A stretch of DNA of 64,000 nt, from positions 1 to 64,000 of the forward strand of contig CALXDD010000005.1 in assembly GCA_944386985.1 (NCBI GenBank), in the 5' to 3' direction. The position numbers were made by a program, and so were the translations under genes. Positions within the stretch are counted from its first letter, which is position 1, and each line of letters starts with the position of its first letter. This DNA is from an uncultured Oscillospiraceae bacterium (GTDB lineage Bacteria; Bacillota; Clostridia; Oscillospirales; Oscillospiraceae). Below the pieces are notes generated by a model. That model ran no database searches, had not been told where the DNA came from, and saw only the letters and a list, made by a program, of their open reading frames with translations. Positions 1 to 7,680 of this stretch are shown piece by piece.

Positions 1-67
1 CAACAGGGCTCGAACCTGTGACCCCTTGCTTGTAAGGCAAGTGCTCTCCCAGCTGAGCTATGCTCCC
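1..67 (-). tRNA. tRNA-Val (anticodon TAC), 3' end cut by window edge
   Basis: Read on the minus strand the RNA begins GGGAGCATAGCTCAGC at position 67. It has a normal D arm, an anticodon arm CTTGC-CTTACAA-GCAAG with TAC at tRNA positions 34-36, and a T arm with GGTTCGAGCC. The acceptor 3' strand and CCA lie outside the window. TAC reads GTA/GTG valine codons. A consensus promoter lies about 57 bp upstream. Confidence 0.93.
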
Positions 68-123
68 GAATTCCCACGCCGTCCCGGTTCATCGCTTACC
101 GCTTGACCCGAGCGACATGGGTT

Positions 124-152
124 ATTATACGCAAAGTCGGCCCGTTTGTCAA
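124..152 (-). promoter_or_regulatory. promoter of the tRNA-Val gene
   Basis: On the minus strand there is TTGACA (152-147), a 17-bp spacer and TATAAT (129-124), an exact match to the housekeeping sigma consensus. The expected start near 117 leaves a 50-nt leader before the tRNA. It lies just beyond the hslO stop codon. Confidence 0.85.
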
Positions 153-171
153 CAGTTTTTTTCAAAAAATT

Positions 172-1062
172 TCAGATTTTTTTCTCCTCGATTTTTTGAA
201 GCAAATTCTCCAGTTCTTTCCCGGAAAACCGGTGAATTCGATCACAAAATTGGCAAGTCAATTCACACCCTCCCTGCTCCTCCAGCAGGGAGCGCAGCTC
301 GTCCTTCCCCAAACTGATCAGGGCACGCTCCACCCGGTCCCGGCTGCAATAACACCGGTATTCGATGGGAGACGTCTCCAATATTTCCACCGTGAAATCC
401 GAGAGGACCCGCTCCAAAAGCGCCTTGGGGTCGTCGTTTTCCGCCAGGAGGGCTGTCACCGGACCGGCGGCCAGCACGCCGCCCTCCACCCGGCTGATAA
501 TATCCTCTGTGGCGCCGGGGAGCAGCTGAATGATATATCCGCCCGCCGCCTTCACGCTCTGATCCCGGTCCACCAGCACTCCCAGAGCGCAGGCGGTGGG
601 GATCTGCTCGCTCTCCACAAAGTAGGAGGCCAGATCCTCGGCGATCTCGCCCCCCAGCAGCTCCACACTGCCTACATAGGGCTCCTTCAGTCCCAGATCC
701 TTAATGACCGTCAAAGTTCCCGTGTGGCCCACAGCGCCGCCCACATCCAGCTTGCCGTCGCTGCGGAGGGGCAGGTCCACATGGGGCTGCCGGACATAGC
801 CGCGAACATTCCCCAGGTGGTCGGACACCGCCAGCACAGTGCCCAGGGGACCGTTGCCCTTGATCTGCAGGGTTACGCTGCCGTTTTGATCCTTCAGGGC
901 GTTGCCCATCATGCTGGCCGCCGCCAGAGCGCGGCCCAGAGCCGCCGTGGCCACCGGGAGGGTGGTGTGGATCTGGCGGGCACGCTCCGTCAGGTCCCGG
1001 GTGCTGACCGCCACGGCCTGCACCATGCCATCACTGGTGATGGCGCGTACAAGTTGATCCAT
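172..1062 (-). CDS. hslO: Hsp33 family redox-regulated holdase chaperone
   Basis: 296 residues, the usual Hsp33 length. Hsp33 is a cytosolic holdase that becomes active when oxidation releases its zinc and unfolds the C-terminal switch. The zinc-binding cysteines are visible as CYC (237/239) and CQFC (270/273), so the redox switch is intact. An extra cysteine sits at 266. The N-terminal part (VRAITSDG, then GPLGTVLAVSD and GYVRQP) matches the family core. A 183-bp gap separates it from the upstream methyltransferase gene, so it is probably transcribed on its own. I see no clear promoter in that gap. Confidence 0.95.
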   Translation of the reverse strand: MDQLVRAITSDGMVQAVAVSTRDLTERARQIHTTLPVATAALGRALAAASMMGNALKDQNGSVTLQIKGNGPLGTVLAVSDHLGNVRGYVRQPHVDLPLRSDGKLDVGGAVGHTGTLTVIKDLGLKEPYVGSVELLGGEIAEDLASYFVESEQIPTACALGVLVDRDQSVKAAGGYIIQLLPGATEDIISRVEGGVLAAGPVTALLAENDDPKALLERVLSDFTVEILETSPIEYRCYCSRDRVERALISLGKDELRSLLEEQGGCELTCQFCDRIHRFSGKELENLLQKIEEKKI

Positions 1063-1139
1063 TGTATCTCTTCCTTTTTCGCGTAGTTCTGTTTGTTTAT
1101 AGTATGCCGGACGCTGATTTCTCTTCGGATGAAAATCGA

Positions 1140-1161
1140 TTTTTCTATTTCGCAGATGGTG
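1140..1161. repeat. copy 1 of a short dispersed repeat
   Basis: A 22-bp block beginning TTTTTCTATTTCGCAGATGG recurs with two mismatches at 3463-3484. The right arm of the dyad at 3489-3504 is its inverted counterpart. Copy 1 lies upstream of hslO and has no visible partner arm. Confidence 0.4.
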
Positions 1162-1245
1162 TACCGTCAGGTGCCGGCAAAAAGGTCAGCCTTCCCGTCA
1201 GAGGGAGAAAAGTGCACCCCGCCCCGGCCCAAGGGACATCTCCCC

Positions 1246-1995
1246 CTATTTTCCCCGGATGGCGGAAAAATAAATTCTCTGTTCATCCTCCCGGGGCGCC
1301 CGGCGGCGGCAGTCGCCATAGATACGGATATCCACAAAGCCCGCCTCCCGCAGCCACGCCGTCAGCTCCTCCACCGTATACGCCCGCTGGCGGTGGCATT
1401 CAAAGCTCCGCTCCCAGGTTCCGTCGGGCCGGGCGGTGAAGAGATCCATATAATAGCTGCAGATCCGGCTGCGTCCGGCGTACTCTGTGCGCCACACGCA
1501 GTACACATCCTCCCGCTCATCTAAAAACACCTGGCCGTCCAGCCCCTGGAGCTTACACGGCGTATTCACATCGAACACCAGAACGCCTCCCGGCTGCACA
1601 AACAGCCTGAGCCGCTGAAAGGTCCTCTGTACATCCCTGGGGTCGGTGAGGTAATTGAGGCTGTCCAAGCAGCACATGGCCGCCTCTACCGTGCCATAGA
1701 GATCCAGATGAGGCATATCCTGATGGAGAAAGATCGGCGGCTCGCCAGTCAGATCCGCCGCCTTCTCTCTGGCCTGGGCCAGCATATCTTCGCTGCCGTC
1801 CACAGCGATCAGCTCATAGCCTCTCTGCGTGAACAAACAGGTCATGCTGCCGGTTCCGCAGGCCAGGTCCAGCACCGTTTTCACAGGCACCCGGCTGCGG
1901 CCCATCAGCTTCTCCACAAAGTCTGCCCGCCTGCGATAAGCCACGTCCTCCGTCAGCTCATCGTAGTAGGAGGCCAGGGTCTCGTAGCTGCTCAT
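1246..1995 (-). CDS. class I SAM-dependent methyltransferase, substrate unknown
   Basis: 249 residues. Motif I is clear as VLDLACGTG (41-49), the glycine-rich SAM-binding loop, followed by the acidic end of strand 2 in AVDGSEDML. This is the Methyltransf_25/11 fold found in many small cytosolic methyltransferases. Nothing in the sequence points to a substrate. The start codon overlaps the stop of the upstream YerC-like gene as ATGA (1992-1995), so the two are translationally coupled and likely share the promoter at 2323-2351. Confidence 0.85.
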   Translation of the reverse strand: MSSYETLASYYDELTEDVAYRRRADFVEKLMGRSRVPVKTVLDLACGTGSMTCLFTQRGYELIAVDGSEDMLAQAREKAADLTGEPPIFLHQDMPHLDLYGTVEAAMCCLDSLNYLTDPRDVQRTFQRLRLFVQPGGVLVFDVNTPCKLQGLDGQVFLDEREDVYCVWRTEYAGRSRICSYYMDLFTARPDGTWERSFECHRQRAYTVEELTAWLREAGFVDIRIYGDCRRRAPREDEQRIYFSAIRGK

Positions 1996-2291
1996 GCCTG
2001 CTCCTCTTCCTTGATGCGGTCAAAAATCACTTGATATCCCCCTGCGCCGAAGCTGAGAGAGCGGTTCACCCGGCTGATCGTGGCGCTGGAGGCGCCGGTG
2101 CGCTCCAGGATGTCGTTGTAAATCATCCCCTTGTTCAAGAGCACCGCCACCTCGAAGCGCTGCTCCATGGCACGCAGCTCCGTAATGGTACAGAGGTCCT
2201 GGAAAAAGTTGTAAACCTCTTCCTCCGTCTTCAGCATGAGGATGGCCTTATACAGGCCGTCGCTCTTCTCTTTTTTTGTGATACGCGCCAT
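1992..2291 (-). CDS. YerC/YecD family TrpR-like DNA-binding protein
   Basis: 99 residues. The start at 2291 (MARITKKEKSDG) is chosen over an in-frame ATG at 2324 because AGGAGG sits 8 nt before it. The protein matches the YerC/YecD family related to TrpR: a helical N-terminal half (LYKAILMLKTEEEVYNFFQD) and a helix-turn-helix near 57-80 (YNDILERTGASSATISRVNR). These are small cytosolic regulators that in Bacillus lie near DNA-metabolism genes; their ligand is not established. It is the first gene of a two-gene unit with the methyltransferase. Confidence 0.88.
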   Translation of the reverse strand: MARITKKEKSDGLYKAILMLKTEEEVYNFFQDLCTITELRAMEQRFEVAVLLNKGMIYNDILERTGASSATISRVNRSLSFGAGGYQVIFDRIKEEEQA

Positions 2292-2322
2292 ACCGCGACC
2301 TCCTGACTGTGTTGGTATGGAC

Positions 2323-2351
2323 ATTTTAACACTTCACCCTATGAAAGTAAA
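2323..2351 (-). promoter_or_regulatory. promoter of the yerC-methyltransferase unit
   Basis: Minus strand TTTACT (2351-2346), 17-bp spacer, TAAAAT (2328-2323). The predicted start is about 25-30 nt upstream of the chosen ATG at 2291, which also argues against the ATG at 2324. Confidence 0.6.
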
Positions 2352-2400
2352 CACCTTTCCTAAAAATTTCCAAGGCGTCTTTCAGCCTTTTTCCCTCCCC

Positions 2401-3054
2401 CTACTCCTCCTGATTTTTCTGCCGGTACCACAGATAACTGAGAAGGAAAAGGACTGCGGAGGAGCCAAGGATGCTCGCCATCAGGAGGATGAAGAACACC
2501 TTTTCCGACAGCAGCAGACAGCAGGGCAAAAGCAGCACGCCGATCACAAACCACATCCGCCCCCCTGCCCGGTGTGTGCGGTTCCACACGTCCGGGTCCG
2601 CCAGTGTCCAGGGCGTCTTGATGCCGAAGAAGTAGTTGTGCTTGATCTTTCCCATCATATTGCCAAGGAGGATAAACAGCAGGCAGACCAGAACCGTCAC
2701 CGCCCGGCCTATGGATACCGTTCCCGGCCGGAGAATTTCCACGAACATCATGCTGCTGACTCCCAGCAGAAACAACTCCATAAAAATGGCGAATACATCA
2801 TAATACTTCTGAAATTTTGCGTAATTCCGCTTCCTCGGGTCGATCTTCGGCATAAATTGGAACAGGACCGCCATAAGGGGCCCCATGCCCACCAGCATCC
2901 ACAGGGTCGCCTTGGACCCATATGCGTTAACAGTTCCGTCAAAGCCGAAGCTGGTGGGCACCGTCTCCGGCAGTTTCGCATAGATTATTGTCAATACGAT
3001 AAGAGGAATCAGGGCAAACACCCACATCACCGCAATATTTCGTCTACTTTTCAT
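2401..3054 (-). CDS. SdpI-family / DUF1648 membrane protein
   Basis: 217 residues with about six hydrophobic segments. The first part carries the DUF1648 signature (LPETVPTSFGFDGTVNAYGSK, split over 28-50). The C-terminal part carries the SdpI pattern around NYFFGIKTPWTLADPDVWNRTHR. In Bacillus subtilis SdpI gives immunity to the SdpC killing peptide and also sequesters the repressor SdpR at the membrane. The gene overlaps the upstream ArsR/SdpR-like gene by 11 bp, the same order as the Bacillus pair. No sdpABC toxin genes are visible here, so an immunity role is not shown. Confidence 0.85.
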   Translation of the reverse strand: MKSRRNIAVMWVFALIPLIVLTIIYAKLPETVPTSFGFDGTVNAYGSKATLWMLVGMGPLMAVLFQFMPKIDPRKRNYAKFQKYYDVFAIFMELFLLGVSSMMFVEILRPGTVSIGRAVTVLVCLLFILLGNMMGKIKHNYFFGIKTPWTLADPDVWNRTHRAGGRMWFVIGVLLLPCCLLLSEKVFFILLMASILGSSAVLFLLSYLWYRQKNQEE

Positions 3055-3322
3055 CGGAACTCTCTCCTCTCAAACCAGCGATCCAGCCGGTGATCTCGTC
3101 CAGCACGGACAGATTCAACTCATAATAAATGCATTTTCCCCGCTTGTCATCGATAACCAATCCCGCCTCCCGCAGCACGGACAGGTGGTGGGAAATGGTG
3201 GCCCCCGTCATGGAAAAATGGCTTCCGATCTCCCCTGCCGTTTTGGCCCCGTCCCGGAGGATATGCAGAATTTCCCGCCGGGTAGGGTCGCTGAGGGCCT
3301 TGAAGGTCTCCTGAAAGCCCAT
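3044..3322 (-). CDS. SdpR/ArsR-family winged-helix autorepressor
   Basis: 92 residues from ATG 3322 (MGFQETFKALSD). This start is preferred over ATG 3337 because GGGGGGTGA lies 4-5 nt before it and because 3337 falls inside the operator. The sequence is a standard ArsR fold: ALSDPTRREILHIL, then a recognition helix in GATISHHLSVLREAGLV, then a wing with DKRGKCIYYEL. It lacks ArsR metal-binding cysteines, as expected for SdpR-type members. It is co-transcribed with the SdpI-like gene. Two palindromes flank its promoter, indicating autorepression. Confidence 0.9.
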   Translation of the reverse strand: MGFQETFKALSDPTRREILHILRDGAKTAGEIGSHFSMTGATISHHLSVLREAGLVIDDKRGKCIYYELNLSVLDEITGWIAGLRGESSDEK

Positions 3323-3335
3323 TGGCTCACCCCCC

Positions 3336-3361
3336 ATTATTTAGACAGCTATCTAAATAAT
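3336..3361. promoter_or_regulatory. operator 1 of the sdpR-like gene
   Basis: A perfect 10-bp inverted repeat, ATTATTTAGA-cagcta-TCTAAATAAT. It begins directly at the -10 box and runs over the start region and into the leader, where a bound repressor would block transcription. Confidence 0.75.
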
Positions 3362-3389
3362 ACATACCATATCAGACACCGCTTGTCAA
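3361..3389 (-). promoter_or_regulatory. promoter of the sdpR-sdpI unit
   Basis: Minus strand TTGACA (3389-3384), 17-bp spacer, TATGTA (3366-3361). It is bracketed by the two operators: operator 1 touches the -10 and operator 2 starts 5 bp upstream of the -35. Confidence 0.8.
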
Positions 3390-3393
3390 GCAT

Positions 3394-3415
3394 TATTTAG
3401 AATTTCATCTAAATA
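3394..3415. promoter_or_regulatory. operator 2 of the sdpR-like gene
   Basis: TATTTAGA-atttca-TCTAAATA, with the same half-site and the same 6-bp spacer as operator 1 and different spacer sequence. That is the mark of a real binding site rather than chance. The centres of the two operators are about 56 bp apart. Confidence 0.72.
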
Positions 3416-3462
3416 TCAGATTGCCGTGTCGGGATGGTTCCTTCGCCTCTGGCAAGAGACGG

Positions 3463-3504
3463 TTTTTCTATTTTACAGATGGTGCGCTGTCTGCGAAATA
3501 GAAG
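3463..3504. repeat. copy 2 of the dispersed repeat, as an imperfect dyad
   Basis: TTCTATTTTACAGA, a 10-nt loop, then TCTGCGAAATAGAA forms an imperfect 14-bp hairpin. Its left half resembles the 22-bp block at 1140-1161. There is no oligo-T tail suited to a terminator. It lies in the gap between the sdpR operators and the M29 peptidase terminator. Confidence 0.4.
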
Positions 3505-3551
3505 CCGCGAATCATCATCAGAAGAGTCAAAATGCGGACAATGAGACAAAA

Positions 3552-3581
3552 ACCGGAGCCCCCGCCCGTGGGGACTCCGGT
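3552..3581 (-). terminator. terminator of the brkB-trkA-trkH-M29 operon
   Basis: ACCGGAGCCCCC pairs with GGGGACTCCGGT around a GCCCGT loop with one mismatch. On the minus strand the hairpin is followed by GGTTTTTGTC. It starts 17 bp beyond the peptidase stop codon. Confidence 0.8.
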
Positions 3582-3597
3582 CCTATATGCGCTGTGG

Positions 3598-4821
3598 TCA
3601 GAGAGCAAAATTTCCGTTGACGAACACCGGCACCTCCCGGCCGTCGTGGGTGGTTCCCACGATGGACAGATCGGCGGTGCCTACCATGAAATCCACATGG
3701 GTAATGGAGTCGTTGAGGCCCAGCGCCTTCAGCGCCTCCTTGTCCATGTCCTGTCCCCCTTCCACACACTCGTTGTAGGCCTCGCCGAAGGCCAGATGGC
3801 AGGAGGCGTTCTCGTCAAAAAGAGTGTTGTAGTAGAGGATCTTCTGGTTGGAGATGGGGCTGTCGTAGGGCACCAGCGCCACCTCACCGAAGTAGCTGGC
3901 CCCCTCGTCCACAGTAATGGCAGCCTTCAGGGTCTCCTCTCCCACCTCCGCCCGGGCCTCCACAATCTTCCCCTTTCTCACCACAAAGGAGAATTTATCG
4001 ATGATATTGCCGTCGTGGCAGAGGGGCAGGGACGCCGCCACCACGCCGTCCACACCCTCCCGAAGGGGCGCGGTAAAGATCTCCTCGGTGGGCATGTTGG
4101 CAATAAAGGGCTGGCCGGACTGGGTGACGCCGTTTCCGGCGGCCCAGATGTGGGTCTCCGGCAGACGGATGGTGAGGTCGGTGCCCAGACTGTTGCGGTA
4201 GTGAAGAGAAGCAAAATGAAGGGCATTGAGCTTGTCCTTCCGCTCCTCCAGCAGCTTCAGATGCGCCTGCCACCGCTCCACCGCCTTCCCGTCGCCGGTG
4301 ATCCGCACCGCCGTAAAGATGGCCTCCCACAGCTTATCCACCGCGTCGGGGCAGTCGGGGAATACCTTCTCCGCCCAGCTGGGAATAGGGATGGAGACGA
4401 TGCACCAGGGGAAGCCGTTGGCCATCTGCAGGCGGTAGAAAGGCTTGAGGGCCTCGCTGCTGGAGCGCTGTCCCCGGACAATGCGGTCCGAGTCCACCCC
4501 CTTGAGATTCTCCGGGTCCGAAGCGGAGATGGCCAGATACGCCGCCCCCTCCCGGGCGTAGTCGTTGTAGAAATGCCTGCTCCACTCCGGCACGGTGTCA
4601 AACACATCGTCGGCGGCGTGGAGGTACTTCTCCCGGCTCAGCTCGTCATCCCGCCAGCTCATGATGACCTCCCGGCAGCCGGCGGCATAGGCCGCCTTCG
4701 CGCACAGCCGGGCAAAATGAGCGCACTCCACCGGGGCGGCGATGATCAGATTCTGCCCTCTCTGGATATTGACGCCGATCTCTACCACAAGGCGGGCATA
4801 TTCCTGCAGTTTTTCTTCCAT
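3598..4821 (-). CDS. M29 family metallo-aminopeptidase
   Basis: 407 residues, typical for M29 (AmpS/PepS, thermophilic-type) aminopeptidases, which are cytosolic dimers removing N-terminal residues with two divalent metals. The expected ligand regions are present: VDEGASYFGEVALVP, NASCHLAFGEAY with the conserved His, and THVDFMVGTADLSI with the His/Asp pair near the C-terminus. It starts 30 bp after the TrkH stop codon with no terminator between, so it is probably the last gene of the potassium-uptake operon. I see no functional link beyond co-transcription. Confidence 0.92.
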   Translation of the reverse strand: MEEKLQEYARLVVEIGVNIQRGQNLIIAAPVECAHFARLCAKAAYAAGCREVIMSWRDDELSREKYLHAADDVFDTVPEWSRHFYNDYAREGAAYLAISASDPENLKGVDSDRIVRGQRSSSEALKPFYRLQMANGFPWCIVSIPIPSWAEKVFPDCPDAVDKLWEAIFTAVRITGDGKAVERWQAHLKLLEERKDKLNALHFASLHYRNSLGTDLTIRLPETHIWAAGNGVTQSGQPFIANMPTEEIFTAPLREGVDGVVAASLPLCHDGNIIDKFSFVVRKGKIVEARAEVGEETLKAAITVDEGASYFGEVALVPYDSPISNQKILYYNTLFDENASCHLAFGEAYNECVEGGQDMDKEALKALGLNDSITHVDFMVGTADLSIVGTTHDGREVPVFVNGNFAL

Positions 4822-4851
4822 AGTATCACTCCTGATTGATAAAATTGGCGG

Positions 4852-6300
4852 TCATTTCTTTTTCCACATGGAGGGGAACAGCAGCACCAGCAGCGGCAAA
4901 ATCTCCAGCCGCCCCAGCAGCATATTGGCGCTGAGCACATATTTGCTCAGCATGGACAGACCGCCGAAGTTCCCGTTGGGGCCCATGGCGCCCAGAGCAG
5001 GTCCCACATTGCCGATGCAGGTAAGCGAGGCGCTGATGGACTCCACAAAGCCCACATTGTCCCAGGATACCACCAGTGCTCCCGCCATCGTCAGCAGAAT
5101 ATAGGCATAGAAGAACAAAGAGACCCCGGAGAGAGTGTTCTCCTCCACCCGCTCCCCGTCCAGACGGATAGGCTGTACCACCCGGGGGTGGATGATCCGG
5201 TGAACCTCCCGCCGCAGATTCTTCATGAGAAGGACCACCCGCACCGTCTTCACGCCGCCGGCGGTACTTCCGGCGCAGGCGCCGGAGATCATCAGGGTAA
5301 AGAGCACCATCTGGGCCAGGATGGGCCAGAGCGCAAAGTCCTGGGTGGCGTAGCCGGTGGTAGTGGCCACCGTCACCACCTGGAAAAGGGCGTCGGTAAA
5401 GGTATTGAAGGAAAATGTCTGTCCCCCCACCGCCACCAGATTGGCAAAGATCAGCCCCGTGGCCCCCAGGGTGATGATGGTGTACCAGCGCAGTTCCTCG
5501 CTGCGGAGCACGGTGGAGAAGTCCCGCCGCAGGGCCAGAAACAGAAGGCTGAAGTTGACGCCGGAGAGAAACATGAAGATGATGATGATCCAGTGGATGG
5601 TCAGCGAGGGATAGGCGGCAATGCTGGCCGCCTTTACGGAAAATCCACCGGTGCTGATGGTGGTGAAGGAGTGGGTCAGGGCCTCATACCAGTTCATCCC
5701 CGCCAGCCGCAGGCACAGTGTCTCTCCGATGGTGAGTCCGATATAGATCTTATAGAGGGTCTTGGCGGTATCCCGGATCTTGGGCAGGAGTTTGGTCTTG
5801 ATCGGTCCCGGGGACTCCGCCCGCATAAGATAGACGCTGCCCTCGCCGCTTTTGGGCAGCAGGGCAAGTGTCAGCACCAGAACACCCATACCGCCCATCC
5901 ATTGGGTCAGGGCACGCCAGAAGAGGATGCCCATAGGCAGGGACTCAATGTCGCCCAGCACTGTGGCGCCGGTGGTGGTAAAGCCTGACACCGTCTCAAA
6001 AAAGGCGCCGGCATAGTCCGGAATGGCCCCGGACAGCACATAGGGCAGAGCGCCGAAGGCGGACATCCCGATCCAGCTGAGCGCCACGGCGGCAAAGCCG
6101 TCCCGGGCCTGGAAGCGCTCGTTTCCGATGCGGCGGGAGGCCAGCGCCTGCCCCACCGCCGCCGTGAGCAGCAGCGTGATCAGAAACGCCTTTCCATCTC
6201 CCCCATCCGTATACAAGGCAATAGCAAGCGGAAAAATCAGAAAAACAGCTTCAATCCGCAGGATGTTCCCCAGCATCCTGAATACGATTCTATGGTTCAT
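4852..6300 (-). CDS. trkH: TrkH/KtrB-family potassium uptake channel subunit
   Basis: 482 residues, highly hydrophobic, with the four-fold repeated membrane-pore-membrane layout of Trk/Ktr/HKT channels. Pore-loop glycine signatures are visible, for example SGFTTTGATVL, SFTTISTGGFSV, TTTGYAT and TCIGNVGPALGAMGPNGNF. It imports K+ across the cell membrane, gated by a cytosolic RCK protein. That partner, trkA, is encoded immediately upstream with a 24-bp gap, so the pair is a complete uptake system. Confidence 0.95.
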   Translation of the reverse strand: MNHRIVFRMLGNILRIEAVFLIFPLAIALYTDGGDGKAFLITLLLTAAVGQALASRRIGNERFQARDGFAAVALSWIGMSAFGALPYVLSGAIPDYAGAFFETVSGFTTTGATVLGDIESLPMGILFWRALTQWMGGMGVLVLTLALLPKSGEGSVYLMRAESPGPIKTKLLPKIRDTAKTLYKIYIGLTIGETLCLRLAGMNWYEALTHSFTTISTGGFSVKAASIAAYPSLTIHWIIIIFMFLSGVNFSLLFLALRRDFSTVLRSEELRWYTIITLGATGLIFANLVAVGGQTFSFNTFTDALFQVVTVATTTGYATQDFALWPILAQMVLFTLMISGACAGSTAGGVKTVRVVLLMKNLRREVHRIIHPRVVQPIRLDGERVEENTLSGVSLFFYAYILLTMAGALVVSWDNVGFVESISASLTCIGNVGPALGAMGPNGNFGGLSMLSKYVLSANMLLGRLEILPLLVLLFPSMWKKK

Positions 6301-6324
6301 CTCCCTACCTCGCTGCCTTTCCCA

Positions 6325-7680
6325 TTACTGAAGTATATCATTGAGATCCTGCAAAAACAGGCTTTTTGCCATGACGATCACCTTGTCCCCGTCCAGAATT
6401 TTGGCGTTGCCGTCGGGAATGATGGTGCGGTTTTGCCGTACAATCGCCGCCACCAGCAGGCCCTTCTTCAGATTCAGGTCCTTCAGCTGGGTATTCAGGA
6501 AACGAGTGGAGGTGGTGGCGGTAAACATCACCGCCTCCATAGCGCCGTCCAGCAGCTTGTAAAGGTGCTCCACAGCGCTGCCCCGGCTGTTGGCCAGGGA
6601 GCGGACATAGGCGGTAATCTGGCTGGCGGTGATATCCTTGGGACTGATGATGCTGTCCACCCCGGCATCCCGCATCAGCTCAATATAGTTGAGGCGGCTC
6701 ATTTTGGCGATGACCTTTCTCACGCCCTTCCGCTGGGCGGACAGCGCCATCAGCAGATTTTCCTCATCCCGGTTGGTAAGGGCCACAAAGGCGTCGGACT
6801 CCAGCACGCCCTCCACCTCCAGCAGATGCTGATCCGTGCCGTCGCCGTGGATCACCAGGGCGTTGGGCAGCTTATCCGCCAGCAGCAGGCATTTCTCCGC
6901 GTCCTGCTCCACCAGCTTCATCCGGACCCCCAGCTTGTCCATGGCCCAGCCCAGATAGGTGGCCACCCGGCTGCCGCCCAGCACAGAGATACTGCGGATC
7001 GGGCGGGAGGGCAGGTTCAGTTCCCGATAGAACTGGTCCAGCTCCTTCTGCCCGCCGATGACATAGATCTTGTCTCCCACCTGGAAGGTATACCGTCCGT
7101 CGGGAACAAAGACCTCTCCCTTCCGGATAACCGTGCAGACCAGCACCGTCCCCGAGCGGTTGCGGTTGAATTCCTGGAGGGAAGTCCCCACCAGGCTGTC
7201 GCTCTCCTTGACGTACAGGCCGATCATCTCCACCCTTCCCCGGGCAAAGGACTCCACACTGAAGGCGGAGGGCACCCGAAGAATCCGCCCGATCTCCTGG
7301 GCGGCAGCGTACTCGGGGTTGATGATCATATCAAGACCCACCTCCCGCTTGAGGAGGTTGGATTCGTCAAAATATTCCGGGTTGCGAATCCTTGCCACCG
7401 TGTGCTGAGCGCCCAGCTTTTTGGCAATGAGGCAGCACATGATATTCACCTCGTCGTAACCCGTCACCGCGATGGCCAGATCCGCCTGCCGCACGCCGGC
7501 TTCCAGCAGCACATTGATGGAGGCGCCGTTTCCCTCCATGCACAGCACATCCAGCGTACTATCCGCCTGGTGAAGGGCCGCCACATTCTGGTCGATCAAA
7601 ACCAGATCGTGGGATTCCCCCACCAACTGCTTGGCCAAGGCAAACCCCACTTTGCCGTTGCCGATAATAATGATCTTCAT
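6325..7680 (-). CDS. trkA: Trk potassium uptake regulatory protein TrkA
   Basis: 451 residues, the long TrkA form with two RCK_N/RCK_C pairs. The first Rossmann motif is IIGNGKVGFALAKQL at the N-terminus, followed by the acidic residue in LVLIDQN. The second begins near 230 at SVLGGSRVATYLG. TrkA binds nucleotides in the cytosol and gates the TrkH pore. Its start overlaps the stop of the upstream BrkB-like gene as ATGA (7677-7680), so the two are translationally coupled. Confidence 0.95.
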   Translation of the reverse strand: MKIIIIGNGKVGFALAKQLVGESHDLVLIDQNVAALHQADSTLDVLCMEGNGASINVLLEAGVRQADLAIAVTGYDEVNIMCCLIAKKLGAQHTVARIRNPEYFDESNLLKREVGLDMIINPEYAAAQEIGRILRVPSAFSVESFARGRVEMIGLYVKESDSLVGTSLQEFNRNRSGTVLVCTVIRKGEVFVPDGRYTFQVGDKIYVIGGQKELDQFYRELNLPSRPIRSISVLGGSRVATYLGWAMDKLGVRMKLVEQDAEKCLLLADKLPNALVIHGDGTDQHLLEVEGVLESDAFVALTNRDEENLLMALSAQRKGVRKVIAKMSRLNYIELMRDAGVDSIISPKDITASQITAYVRSLANSRGSAVEHLYKLLDGAMEAVMFTATTSTRFLNTQLKDLNLKKGLLVAAIVRQNRTIIPDGNAKILDGDKVIVMAKSLFLQDLNDILQ

